Shown here: positions 1-8,386 of the stretch, in pieces
Numbering within the stretch: position 1 is the first letter of the stretch
How the letters are laid out: the number at the start of each line of letters is the position of its first letter
Assembly (NCBI RefSeq): GCF_000720115.1
Contig: NZ_JOIR01000045.1
Coordinates: 1 to 47,569, forward strand
Origin: Streptomyces sp. NRRL F-2580
GTDB lineage: Bacteria; Actinomycetota; Actinomycetes; Streptomycetales; Streptomycetaceae
Length of the DNA stretch: 47,569 bases
Direction: 5' to 3'
Made by a program: the position numbers and the translations under genes
Notes under the pieces: model-generated
What the model was told of the DNA's origin: nothing
Databases searched by the model: none
Seen by the model: only the letters and a program-made list of their open reading frames with translations

Positions 1-33
1 TGCGTGCCATGAGCGCGGTGCCTGTCCGCGGGG

Positions 34-480
34 TCAGATGAGGGCGGCGGCCAGCAGGGCGAAGGCAACGATGATGACGGCGACGCGGACGTAGTGGAAG
101 CGGTCCCAGCGGTTCATCTGCTGCTTCCAGTCGGCGGGCCGGTTCTCGGGGGTCCACGTCTTGCTCTGGTTGTTGATCGGGACGAGCAGCAGGAGCGACA
201 TGATCACGCTGAGGATCAGCAGCGCGCCGGCGGTGGCGACGAGGCCGGCGCCGGGGCGGTGCCATCCGGCGATGGCCCATACCGCGACGAGGACGAGCGA
301 GCCGATGTACCAGACCGGCATCACGGCGCCGAGCATCCGGCCCCCGTGGGCGCGGCCGAGTTGGCCACTGTCCTCGGGGAGGGCGTTGAGGATCGGGTTG
401 ATGACGAAGGCGACGGAGAACTCCACCCCCACCATCACGCCGACGACCACGGTGGTGAACACCTCGAGTGCGTTGAGCAT
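34..480 (-). CDS. DUF1772 family membrane protein
   Basis: A 148-residue protein with four predicted membrane segments (about residues 7-27, 55-75, 80-100 and 128-148). The central stretch LVPINNQSKTW followed by a tryptophan- and arginine-containing loop is typical of DUF1772 proteins, which are related to anthrone oxygenase-like membrane proteins. The reaction here is unknown. It is transcribed away from the TetR gene that begins at 571, and the 90-bp gap between them carries three near-identical dyads, so the TetR protein very probably represses this gene. The length is normal for the family. The family call is firm; the function is not. Confidence 0.85.
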   Translation of the reverse strand: MLNALEVFTTVVVGVMVGVEFSVAFVINPILNALPEDSGQLGRAHGGRMLGAVMPVWYIGSLVLVAVWAIAGWHRPGAGLVATAGALLILSVIMSLLLLVPINNQSKTWTPENRPADWKQQMNRWDRFHYVRVAVIIVAFALLAAALI

Positions 481-497
481 GATGACCCCTCAAATGT

Positions 498-561
498 CTA
501 GCGCTGCTAGCTGATGGGGCAACGCTAGCGCTGCTGTCGCTCGCTTGTCTAGCGATGCTAG
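498..561. promoter_or_regulatory. Three copies of a TetR-type operator dyad
   Basis: The gap between the divergent DUF1772 and TetR genes holds CTAGCGCTGCTAG (498-510), GCTAGCGCTGCTG (524-536) and CTAGCGATGCTAG (549-561). Each is a 13-base imperfect palindrome around CTAGC-N3-GCTAG, and centres are spaced about 25 bases apart. The third copy ends 9 bases before the TetR start codon, consistent with autorepression. The repeats are seen directly; binding by the adjacent TetR is inferred. Confidence 0.7.
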
Positions 562-570
562 GATCGAATC

Positions 571-1149
571 ATGTCGGTACAGGAACGCAAGCAGCGCGAA
601 CGGGCGGAGCGCGAGCGCCTCATCGTGGCCACAGCCCGCGAAATCGCCGAGCAGCAGGGGTGGGACGCGGTCACCACCCGCCGGCTCGCCGAGCGCATCG
701 AGTACAGCCAGCCCGTCCTCTACAGCCACTTCCGCGGCAAGCGCGAGATCATCGGCGCCGTCGCCTTGGAGGGCGCCGCCGAGATGGCCGCGGAGCTGCG
801 GGCCACGGCCTCCGCCGCAGACGGCCTCCGCACCCGGGTCACCGCTCTCGCCCGCGCTTACCTCGACTTCGCCGAGCGCAACCCGGCGGTCTACGACGCC
901 ATGTTCCAGCTCGACGGCGGTCTGGCGTTCGCGAGCGAGGACACCCCGGAGCCGCTGAAGGACGCCTTCGCCGCCCTGCTGGAGACTCTCGGCGAGGTCG
1001 CCGGCGACGGCGTCCACCCGGGACTGTTCACCGAGGTGTTCTGGGCGGCCCTACACGGGCTGGCCACCCTGACCCGGGCGGGACGGCTGCCGCCTGGAGA
1101 CGCCGAGCGGAGGGTGGAACTGCTGGTGGACCGGCTCGCCATGGTCTGA
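571..1149 (+). CDS. TetR/AcrR family transcriptional regulator
   Basis: A 192-residue regulator. The N-terminal helix-turn-helix spans about residues 17-62, with the family pattern TTRRLAERIEYSQPVLYSHF followed by a lysine/arginine-rich turn. The remainder is a helical ligand-binding domain resembling the WHG type. The chosen ATG lies 9 bases after the last operator copy and has no clear Shine-Dalgarno sequence, so the message may be leaderless. It is divergent from the DUF1772 gene and probably represses that gene and itself. The effector is unknown. Confidence 0.88.
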   Translation: MSVQERKQRERAERERLIVATAREIAEQQGWDAVTTRRLAERIEYSQPVLYSHFRGKREIIGAVALEGAAEMAAELRATASAADGLRTRVTALARAYLDFAERNPAVYDAMFQLDGGLAFASEDTPEPLKDAFAALLETLGEVAGDGVHPGLFTEVFWAALHGLATLTRAGRLPPGDAERRVELLVDRLAMV

Positions 1150-1368
1150 CACACCGTCCCGGCGGGCACGCAGCCGGGGTCCTCGGGCCCCGTTGCCTGC
1201 CTGCGGCATCGCTTCCGGTCACTCGCGCCCACACGGCGCAGCCGCAGATCGCCGGCTCCATACCCTGGATGATCCATTCCAAGGGGTGTCGTGTGACTGA
1301 GCATCACAGCTGCGTGCGCGGTCGCTGTCATGGTGTTCAGCGGGCCGGGTGATCCCGCTGTGGTGCGC

Positions 1369-2100
1369 TCAGCTGACGGCAGAGAGCTGGCGGGCGAAGC
1401 GGCGGACGGCATCAGTGAAGGCATCTGGGTCGTCGAAGTTCGCGAGGTGTCGTGCCCGCGGGATCAACTCGACGCGAGCGTGCGGATGCACGCGGGCGAA
1501 GTCCGCCTCCCCGGCGCGGAAGACGGCGTCCTTCTCGCCGTTCAGGATGAGGACCGGAACCTTCACACAACGCATCGCATCCGCGTCGAAACGTCCGAGT
1601 ACTTCGCCCCAGGCTGCTGGCAAGGTATGGAAGGCGTAGCCGGAACGGATGGTCGCCTCCACCACTTCCTGTGGGTAGAGCCGCCGCAGCAACCGGTCGT
1701 TCCACTGGGCCAGGCGATCCGCCGGCATACGAGGGACCAGCCTGGCGACCCACCGATAGGGCGTTGCCCGGAGCCCGCGGGTGGAAGCACTCGCGCCCGC
1801 GAGGACCATCCCGCGCAGGTGTTCCGGACAGCGCCGCGCGAACTCCAGCGAGGCATATCCGCCGAGCGAGTGCCCAACGACCAGAGCCGGCCCGCGATCG
1901 AGCGAGTCCACCGCGGAAGCGATGATCTCCGTCGCGGTGCTCAGGCTCCAGGGCTGAGCCGAGCGCTTCCCATGGCCGGGCAGGTCAATGGCGACTACCG
2001 GGAACTCTTCCCGGAGCGCGGCAAGCTGCATGCTCCACTGTCCCGCGCTGAAGCGCGTCCCGTGAACGAAGACTATGGGCACTGCGTCCGCTGCTGTCAT
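1369..2100 (-). CDS. Alpha/beta fold hydrolase
   Basis: A 243-residue cytosolic hydrolase of the alpha/beta superfamily. The oxyanion segment FVHGTRFSAG lies near residues 11-20, the nucleophile elbow GHSLGG places serine at about residue 78, and the likely acid and base are Asp191 (LNGEKD) and His218 (RARH). All three catalytic residues are present and the length is normal. A purine-rich GGGGGGAC stretch just upstream of the ATG is a plausible ribosome site. The substrate cannot be inferred, and the gene stands alone on the minus strand. Confidence 0.88.
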   Translation of the reverse strand: MTAADAVPIVFVHGTRFSAGQWSMQLAALREEFPVVAIDLPGHGKRSAQPWSLSTATEIIASAVDSLDRGPALVVGHSLGGYASLEFARRCPEHLRGMVLAGASASTRGLRATPYRWVARLVPRMPADRLAQWNDRLLRRLYPQEVVEATIRSGYAFHTLPAAWGEVLGRFDADAMRCVKVPVLILNGEKDAVFRAGEADFARVHPHARVELIPRARHLANFDDPDAFTDAVRRFARQLSAVS

Positions 2101-2249
2101 CAGTCCCCCCCAGGTGACACCGTCCTCAAGGCGACTCTACCGGCGGGATTTTCGTCGCGATCAAGTGAGATGCCAGAAGACGCTCAAGCGGCCGGTTGCG
2201 TGGCGCTTGGTCACGCTGAGACGACAACGAGGACGTCCAAGATCGTTGT

Positions 2250-2738
2250 GTGACGAACAACTTGGACACCCTCGCGACAGCACTCTATGCGGCAACCGAT
2301 GATCTGCTGAAGGAGCGTCCGGACTTGGCGCCGTGGCGGCCAGCCGTGGGAATCGCGCCGCAGCTCACCGATGCCGAGCCGGTCACCCTGGCGATGATGC
2401 AGGCCATGCTCGGTTTCAGCTCCGAGTCCAGGTGGCTCCGGCATGCCCGGGTCCACCTGCGGCACCTCTTCCCGTACCTGCCGCAGCAACCCGGCTACGA
2501 CAAGCGGCTACGCAAGGCCACCGACCTGCTCCGCCGTATCAGCCGGATCCTGGCCACCAACACCTCGGTATGGAGCGACGACGCCGCCGTACCGCTGACG
2601 GTGTCGGAGGAGGGCCGCCCGGTCGACGTGCGAAGGGCTCCCGGGCGGACCTCCGTCCCCAGGCTGCCCTGTCACCGGCCGGGGCGGGGTGAGCACGGCC
2701 GCAGCCTGCGCCGAACGGGACGCACCCGGATCGGGTGA
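2250..2738 (+). pseudogene. IS982-type transposase, 5' fragment
   Basis: From a GTG at 2250 the first ~110 codons match the remembered N-terminus of Streptomyces IS982-family transposases (LAPWRPAVGIAP, then a RWLRHAR and LFPYLPQQPGY region, ending near NTSVWSDD). After about position 2582 the similarity stops: the VVDSTPVECGRS-type segment carrying the first catalytic aspartate is absent and an unrelated frame runs on to 2738. This is therefore a truncated, inactive element. No terminal inverted repeats or target duplication could be identified. Confidence 0.72.
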
Positions 2739-2881
2739 CACGACTGGTGATCACCAGGGATCACGGTTTGAGTGGGGGAGCGCGGGCGGGCCACGGTCCG
2801 CGCCCCGCCGCCCCGACCCGATCCGCGCCCCGCCGACCCCGACCCGAACCGACCCGAGCCGACGACGACACCGGTGACCGC
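2583..2881. other. Non-coding gap between IS remnant and LuxR gene
   Basis: About 300 GC-rich bases with no convincing gene. An open frame of the LuxR gene continues upstream to 2735, but its residues are proline/arginine-rich and have no ribosome site, so it was not used as the start. No clear promoter or hairpin was seen. Confidence 0.5.
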
Positions 2882-5578
2882 ATGGAGAACCCCGCAGGGC
2901 CCGATTCCCCCGTGCGTCCGCCGCCGTCCGGGAGCCCGGCACCGTCCGGGGACCCGATGCTCACGGCGCGCTTCGCCGTTCCGGCCGTACCGCGGCTCCT
3001 CGTGCACCGGCCCGAGCTGCTGAAGCGCATGACGGCCGGGGTACAGGGGCCGCTCACCCTGGTCAACGGTCCGGCCGGTTCGGGCAAGACGGTGCTCGCC
3101 GCCCACTGGGCGGCCGGCGGGCTCGCGCCGCGTCCCCCCGTGTGGCTGACCGTCGAGCCGGGCGACGCCCCCGGCGCCCTCTGGGCGTACGTCCTGGAGG
3201 CCCTCCGCCGGGGCGGGGTGGCACTGCCCGCCGGAGTGGGCCGGCCCACGAGGGCCGAAGGAGTGACCCGGTCGTTCCTGGTACGTCTGGCGGAGGGGCT
3301 CGCCGCGTCGGCGCAGCCCGCGGTCCTCGTGCTCGACCAGTTCGACACGGCGCAGCCCCCGGCGGCGATGACGGAGGGACTGGACTTCGTGCTCCGGCAC
3401 GCGGCCGGCGGCCTGCGCATCGTGCTCACCAGCCGCACGGACTCGCTCCTGCCGCTGCACCGCTACCGGGCGGCCGGTGAGATCACCGAGATCCGCCAGG
3501 CGGACCTGAGGTTCACCCCCGAGGATGCCGAGGCGCTGCTGGCCGAGCACCGGCTGGAGGTCTCGCAGGAGGGGATCCGGCTGCTGGTGGAGCGGACCGA
3601 GGGGTGGGCGGCCGGGATACGCCTGTGCGCCCTGGCGATGCAGCACAGCGCCGACCCCGAAACGTTCCTCCGCCAGTTCGCCGCCGACCGCACGATCATC
3701 GCCGACTACCTGCTCAAGGAAGTGCTCGACGCCCAGCCACCGCCCACGCAGGACCTGCTGCTGCGGGTCTGTGTCACGGACCGCGTCCACCCGGACCTCG
3801 CGGACGAGCTGACCGGCCGCGACGACGCCGCCCGGACCCTCGCCGGACTGGCCCGCGACAACGCCTTCCTCGAACGGATCGACGCCTCGGCCTGGTACCG
3901 GCTGCATCCGCTGTTCGCCGAGGTCCTGCGCGCGCACCTCCGGCAGCGCCGTCCCGGCCTGGAGCCCCGGCTGCACGGGCGGGCGGCGCGCTGGCTGGCC
4001 CGGACGGGCCGGCTCACGGAAGCCGTTCTCCAGGGCGCCGCGGCCGGTGACTGGCCGTTCGCGGCGGCGCAACTGGTCGACAGCCTGGCGATCGGCCGGC
4101 TCTTCACCGGCCTGGACGCGGATCGGCTGGGCCGGGCGTTCGCCGGCATGCCGGCCGATCAGACGGGCGCGGCTCCCGCACTGGTCGGGGCGGCCTGCCG
4201 GCTGGCCGAACGGGACCTCCCCGGATGCGAGGCCGGGCTGCGACGGGCGGACACGCACCTGGGCCCGGACTCCGGCCCGGCGGCCAGGCTCGGCCGCGCC
4301 TTCCTCGGCGTACTCGCGGGGCGACTGGCGGACGACCTGACGGCCACCGAACGTGCGGCGGCCGACTTCGGCCGGCTGCTCCCCGAGCTGCCGCCGCACC
4401 TGCTCGCCGAGCGCCCCGAGATCCGCGCCCTGGTGCCGACGGCCCTCGGCGCCGCCGAGCTCGGCGCCGGGCACCTCGACCGCGCCGCTTCCGCCCTCAC
4501 GTCCGCCGTCGACGCGTGCGGGGATCCCCGTACGGAGTACCCGCTCTGTGACGCGCTCGGCTCACTGGCCCTGACCGAGCTGAGGCGCGGCCGGCTGCGG
4601 CAGGCGGCCGCACGTGCCCGCGCCTCCCTCGCCGTGGCCGAGCAGTGCGTGCTGCCGGCCGAGCGCCGGACCGGTGTCGGCCACCTCGCCCTCGCGGGCG
4701 TCGCCCTGGAGCAGGACGACCTGGCGGCCGCCCGGCGCCACCTCGACCTTGCGACCGCGGAGGCGGGGACCCGTCCGGAGCCCGTGGCCGCCGTGGCGGC
4801 AGCCGTCATCCGCGCCGGGATCGCGGCGGCCGAGGGCGACGGCGAGGCCGCGCTCGCCGCCCTCCGCGCGCTGCGGACGGCCGGGGCTCCGGTACGGCCC
4901 CACGCCTGGGCGGTGGCCGAGCTGGCCGTGGCCGAGTCGGGCGCCCACCTGGTGCGCGGTGACGCGGCCGCCGCCCTGCGGGTCCTGGACGCGGTGGAGG
5001 CCGGGGACGGAGTGCGCCCGGCGCACCTGGTGGCCCGGGCCCGCGCCCTGCTGGCGGCCGGCCGCGGCGAGCACGCGGCGCAGGCGCTGGCGGGCCTGCC
5101 GGAGGACGACGGCGCGCCCGTGGCCGTACGGGCACGGGCGCGCCTGCTCCAGGCGCAGATCGCCGCCGCGGACGGCGACCCGGAAGAGGCCCGCCGGCGG
5201 CTGGGGGAGGCGCTGGGGCTCGCCCGGCCGGAGGAACTGCGCCGGATGTTCACGGAGAGCGGCCCCTGGGTGCGCCGGATCCTGAGCCGGGACCCGCAAC
5301 TGGCACGGCTGCACGGCTGGCTGCCCTCCCGCACCCCGGTCCGTGCCCCCGCGTCGACGGCCGGCGGGCGGCAGCCACCCGTCGTGGAGCCGCTGAGCGA
5401 GCGGGAGACCGAGGTGCTGCGCAAGGCCGCGGAGCTGCTGTCCACCGAGGAGATCGCGGCCGAGCTGTACCTGTCGCCCAACACGGTGAAGACCCACCTG
5501 AAGAGCATCTACCGCAAGCTCTCCGTCACCCGGCGCAGCGAGGCCGTCCACCGGGCACAGGACCTCGGGATGCTGTGA
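2882..5578 (+). CDS. Large LuxR family (MalT/LAL-like) regulator
   Basis: About 898 residues. It has an N-terminal P-loop NTPase with Walker A GPAGSGKT at residues 63-70 and an LVLDQFD-type Walker B about 90 residues later. A long alanine/leucine-rich helical region of TPR-like repeats follows (roughly residues 380-800). The C-terminal LuxR helix-turn-helix contains LSERETEVL and LSPNTVKTHLKSIYRKL. This is the MalT/LAL architecture: an ATP-dependent activator sensing an inducer through its helical domain. The start at 2882 (MENPAG) is chosen because upstream codons look non-coding; an internal ATG at 2957 is a possible alternative. The effector and targets are unknown; the small gene at 5763 is a candidate target. 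Confidence 0.9.
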   Translation: MENPAGPDSPVRPPPSGSPAPSGDPMLTARFAVPAVPRLLVHRPELLKRMTAGVQGPLTLVNGPAGSGKTVLAAHWAAGGLAPRPPVWLTVEPGDAPGALWAYVLEALRRGGVALPAGVGRPTRAEGVTRSFLVRLAEGLAASAQPAVLVLDQFDTAQPPAAMTEGLDFVLRHAAGGLRIVLTSRTDSLLPLHRYRAAGEITEIRQADLRFTPEDAEALLAEHRLEVSQEGIRLLVERTEGWAAGIRLCALAMQHSADPETFLRQFAADRTIIADYLLKEVLDAQPPPTQDLLLRVCVTDRVHPDLADELTGRDDAARTLAGLARDNAFLERIDASAWYRLHPLFAEVLRAHLRQRRPGLEPRLHGRAARWLARTGRLTEAVLQGAAAGDWPFAAAQLVDSLAIGRLFTGLDADRLGRAFAGMPADQTGAAPALVGAACRLAERDLPGCEAGLRRADTHLGPDSGPAARLGRAFLGVLAGRLADDLTATERAAADFGRLLPELPPHLLAERPEIRALVPTALGAAELGAGHLDRAASALTSAVDACGDPRTEYPLCDALGSLALTELRRGRLRQAAARARASLAVAEQCVLPAERRTGVGHLALAGVALEQDDLAAARRHLDLATAEAGTRPEPVAAVAAAVIRAGIAAAEGDGEAALAALRALRTAGAPVRPHAWAVAELAVAESGAHLVRGDAAAALRVLDAVEAGDGVRPAHLVARARALLAAGRGEHAAQALAGLPEDDGAPVAVRARARLLQAQIAAADGDPEEARRRLGEALGLARPEELRRMFTESGPWVRRILSRDPQLARLHGWLPSRTPVRAPASTAGGRQPPVVEPLSERETEVLRKAAELLSTEEIAAELYLSPNTVKTHLKSIYRKLSVTRRSEAVHRAQDLGML

Positions 5579-5710
5579 GCCGTCCCGCGGGTCGCAGGTG
5601 CGGCCTTCTCGCCCGTACCGGGCGATGCCGAGCCGCCGGGCGAGGACCGACGATGAGGACGACGAAGGCCAGGAGCGGGCAGCGCGCCGGTTCCGTTCCC
5701 CGGCCCGCGT

Positions 5711-5740
5711 CCCGTGCCGTCCCGTTCCGTCCCGTTCCGT
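5711..5740. repeat. Three tandem 10-bp units
   Basis: CCCGTGCCGT followed by two copies of CCCGTTCCGT lie directly upstream of the small gene at 5763. The unit is too short and GC-rich to assign a function; it could be slippage or a repeated regulator site. Confidence 0.5.
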
Positions 5741-5762
5741 CCCCAGAGGAGTGAGTGCTCTC

Positions 5763-5960
5763 ATGCGCTACGAATTCCGCATCTCGGGCGTCGTGCCGGA
5801 CACCCTCGCCGCGAATTTCCCCGAGCTCGACCGGATCCCCGTCCGGGAGCAGACGCTCCTGCACGGCAGCGTGAGCGACGAGGCCCACCTGTACGGCCTG
5901 CTCACGCGCTTCCAGTCCCTGGGCCTGCGGGTGCTCGAAATGCGCCGGCTGCCCGCCTGA
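5763..5960 (+). CDS. Small conserved protein, function unknown
   Basis: A 65-residue protein starting MRYEFRISGVV and ending in a RFQSLGLRVLEMRRLP stretch. An AGAGGAG ribosome site sits at 5745-5751, 11 bases before the ATG, and codon third positions are strongly GC, so it is very likely expressed. The beta-strand/helix pattern is compact and soluble, with no signal peptide. It follows the large LuxR gene by 184 bases in the same direction. I do not recognise a named family. Confidence 0.72.
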   Translation: MRYEFRISGVVPDTLAANFPELDRIPVREQTLLHGSVSDEAHLYGLLTRFQSLGLRVLEMRRLPA

Positions 5961-6119
5961 CACCACAGGCGCTCCCGGCGGAGCCAAGACCACCCGCTTC
6001 GGGTGATCACAAGCACTCCCGCGCCGGACGACACTGCGATGTGGGTGCCGATGCCTGTGACCCGGCCGAGCCGGAGCAGGACGGTCCGGCGCCGTACCGC
6101 CATCTGTGAGGTGAATTCC

Positions 6120-6587
6120 ATGGGTCAGCCGACACCGACCGGGGGGAACTGGAACACCGGCCCCGCGCCGGGTAACGCACCACTGTTCCCCGGCAGCCAG
6201 GACGACGGTGCGGGGAGCATGGGCACGCTGTTCGCAGCGGTGCTCCTCATCGTGACCGGATGCCTCGCGATCTTCCAGGGCATCGCGGCCATCTCCAAGG
6301 ACGACGTCTACTCGCGCATCGGCAACTACGTCTTCGAATTCGACCTGACGGCATGGGGCTGGATCCATCTCGTCATCGGCATCATCGCCGTGCTCACCGG
6401 AGTGGGCCTGATCGCCGGCTCGAACGTGGCCAGGGGCGCGGGCATCGCACTCGCCAGCCTCAGCGTCCTCGCCAACTTCATGTGGCTGCCGTACCAGCCC
6501 TGGTGGTCCGTCATCATCATCGCGATCGACGTGTTCATCATCTGGGCCCTGTGTACGAGTTGGACGCACGCGCCCGCGACCGAGTGA
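6120..6587 (+). CDS. DUF7144 family membrane protein
   Basis: A 155-residue protein with a glycine/asparagine/proline-rich cytosolic lead (residues 1-33) and four membrane segments. The signature LTAWGWIHLVIG in the second segment and the closing region with PYQPWWSVIIIAIDVFIIWAL-like sequence match the DUF7144 family, which is common in actinobacteria and has no known activity. The start at 6120 is preferred over in-frame codons back to 6003 because a GTGAGGTG ribosome site lies just upstream. It may form a loose unit with the preceding small gene. Confidence 0.85.
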   Translation: MGQPTPTGGNWNTGPAPGNAPLFPGSQDDGAGSMGTLFAAVLLIVTGCLAIFQGIAAISKDDVYSRIGNYVFEFDLTAWGWIHLVIGIIAVLTGVGLIAGSNVARGAGIALASLSVLANFMWLPYQPWWSVIIIAIDVFIIWALCTSWTHAPATE

Positions 6588-6614
6588 CGCGCGGACACCC
6601 CGCCCCGGCGCGCC

Positions 6615-7241
6615 TCAGCGACCCTGATCCGGAGGGTTCGCGGGGCGCGCCAGTCCGTCGTGGAACAGCCGGCCGAGGAGCGCACCGCCGAACACGACGA
6701 CACCGACGCCGACGAGCCAGGACTGGATGACGAGGACGGTGCCGAAGGGCCCGTACGTGACGGCGCTGGACGCGATCAGCGGTGAGAAGACCAGGCGGGA
6801 GAAGACCCGGAGCCCGAAGAGCCCGAGCATGGTGGCCACCGCTCCGGGGAGCAGGGCGGACCAGGGGATGCGGCTGGCGAGCAGCAGTCGCTGGGACCAC
6901 CAGAAGAACAGGGTGGTGCCGATCGCCACCGTGACGAAGCCGCGGGCGGGGGAGTCGCGCCACGGCGGGGAGATCGCGGACAGGTGCGGACACGCCGAGC
7001 CCGTCACCGAGCCATTGAGCGAACCCCTGTCCGCCGGCTCCGGTGGCGTCCGCGCGGACACGACGATCAGCAGGGGGACCAGCGTCAGGAACCCGAGCGC
7101 GGCGAACCCGAGCGCGCGTTGCCACAGTTGCAGGTCCCGAACGTTGCCCCAGCGGCGCCCGGCCCGCACCCGGCGGATGGTGCTGCCGATCCGGCCGGCT
7201 AGCGACGGCTGCTCGGGTCCCTCGGGTCTGGTCGTGGGCAT
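6615..7241 (-). pseudogene. YihY/BrkB-like membrane protein, internally deleted
   Basis: The N-terminal part (about residues 1-60, ending PLLIVVSARTPPEPADRG) and the C-terminal part (FVTVAIGTTLFFWWSQ, PGAVATMLGLFG, TVLVIQSWLVGVG) match the two ends of YihY/BrkB-type inner-membrane proteins of Streptomyces. About 70 residues between them, including the usual second and third membrane segments, are missing. Near 7024-6990 the expected continuation FAQWLGDGLGVS is present in a different frame, showing an indel as well as a deletion. The remaining frame is open for 208 residues but is probably non-functional. The ATG at 7241 overlaps the upstream ligase gene by 43 bases. Confidence 0.68.
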
Positions 7242-8386
7242 GGCCGCTCCAGCTGCTGCCCTTCCCACGGTAGGACTTCCCGCGCGAGGGCGTCCACCAC
7301 GTCGCTCAGCCTCCCGTGGCGCCGGTGGGCGGCGCGCTGTGCGGCCGCGCCGCCGCCCGTGGCGCGCAGGTGGTCGAGCAGGGTGTCGACGAGGAGCAGG
7401 TCGCCCGAGGCGCCGAGTCCGGGTGCGGCCCGCTCGCGCAGCCGGTCGACCAGATCCCAGGCCGGAAGGCGCCCCCCGCCGCACGGATCCAGTCCGTCAC
7501 CGTCCAGGCCGTGCAGGGCGGCGAGCCGGTGTGCCTCCCGTAGCCTTCCCCCCTCGACGTACGGGGGCGGTCGGCCTTCGTCGATCTCCGGCAGCACGGT
7601 GGCGGCGAGCCCCCGCACGAGTGCGGCCAGCAGGATGACGGTGTCCAGGTCCGCGTTCACGTCGGCGACTCGGATCTCGAGCGTCGGCACGTGCTCGGAG
7701 GGCCGTGCGTACCAGTAGATCATCCGTCGGTCCAGGAGGGCGCCACACCGTACGAGGTCGTCGGCGATGCGCTCGTAGGCCCCTTCGTCCAGGACGGGGG
7801 AGGGCCCCACGGTGGGCCAGCGGCCGTGGGCGACCGCCCGCCAGCTCGCGTAGCCGGTGTCCCGGCCGCGGTCGAAGGGGGAGTTGGCGGCGAGCGCCTG
7901 CAGGACCGGCAGCCAGGGGCGGATCCGGTTCGAGAACTCCAGGGCCTGGGCCCGGTCCTCCACGCCGATGTGCACGTGGCAGCCGCACACCACCTGGTCA
8001 CGGGCCCCGATGACCGACGCGAAGCGGGTGGCCATCCGCTGGTAGCGCTCGTCGGGTGTGATGGTCAGCGGACGCTCCGGAGGGATCACGGGGGTTCCGG
8101 AGGCGAGGAGCAGGCATTGCTCGCCCGCCGCGGCCCGCCCGAGCTCGCGGCGCAGTCTGGCCAGGTCGGCGGCGAGCGCTGCCGTGCTCGACGTCGGTCT
8201 GGTGCACACCTCGACCTGCGCGGTGAAGAACTCCGGCTGGACCAGTGCGCCCAGCCTGTGCGCCGCCTCCGCGATGACGAGCGGTCCGCGGCCCACCGGG
8301 GCGCGGCTGCGGCGGTCGACGAGGATGAACTCCTCCTCGACTCCCATGGTCAGTTTCGGCGTCTGCGCGCGGGAGTCCACGGTCAC
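7199..8386 (-). CDS. YbdK-type carboxylate-amine ligase (GCS2 family)
   Basis: A 395-residue enzyme of glutamate-cysteine ligase family 2. It begins with the diagnostic GVEEEFILVD motif (metal and glutamate binding, near residue 15) and carries CGCHVHIGV near residue 133, then a NRIRPWLPVLQALAANSPF segment and a conserved acidic EIRVADVNADLD region. Such enzymes join a glutamate gamma-carboxylate to an amine using ATP; the true substrate of this subgroup is usually unknown. The length is normal. It overlaps by 4 bases the end of the upstream glutamine amidotransferase gene, so the two are translationally coupled. Confidence 0.9.
   Translation of the reverse strand: MTVDSRAQTPKLTMGVEEEFILVDRRSRAPVGRGPLVIAEAAHRLGALVQPEFFTAQVEVCTRPTSSTAALAADLARLRRELGRAAAGEQCLLLASGTPVIPPERPLTITPDERYQRMATRFASVIGARDQVVCGCHVHIGVEDRAQALEFSNRIRPWLPVLQALAANSPFDRGRDTGYASWRAVAHGRWPTVGPSPVLDEGAYERIADDLVRCGALLDRRMIYWYARPSEHVPTLEIRVADVNADLDTVILLAALVRGLAATVLPEIDEGRPPPYVEGGRLREAHRLAALHGLDGDGLDPCGGGRLPAWDLVDRLRERAAPGLGASGDLLLVDTLLDHLRATGGGAAAQRAAHRRHGRLSDVVDALAREVLPWEGQQLERPCPRPDPRDPSSRR

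Noticed and set aside
1150..1368. A gene or RNA in the gap after the first TetR gene
   Set aside because: 219 bases with no plausible frame on either strand and no strong hairpin.
2735..2881. Longer LuxR start giving a 947-residue protein
   Set aside because: The added residues are Arg/Pro-rich, composition is non-coding-like, and there is no ribosome site.
2672..4474. 600-residue minus-strand open frame opposite the LuxR gene
   Set aside because: It is the antisense shadow of a high-GC gene: Gly/Arg/Gln-rich, without motifs or start signals. The plus-strand frame has Walker and helix-turn-helix motifs.
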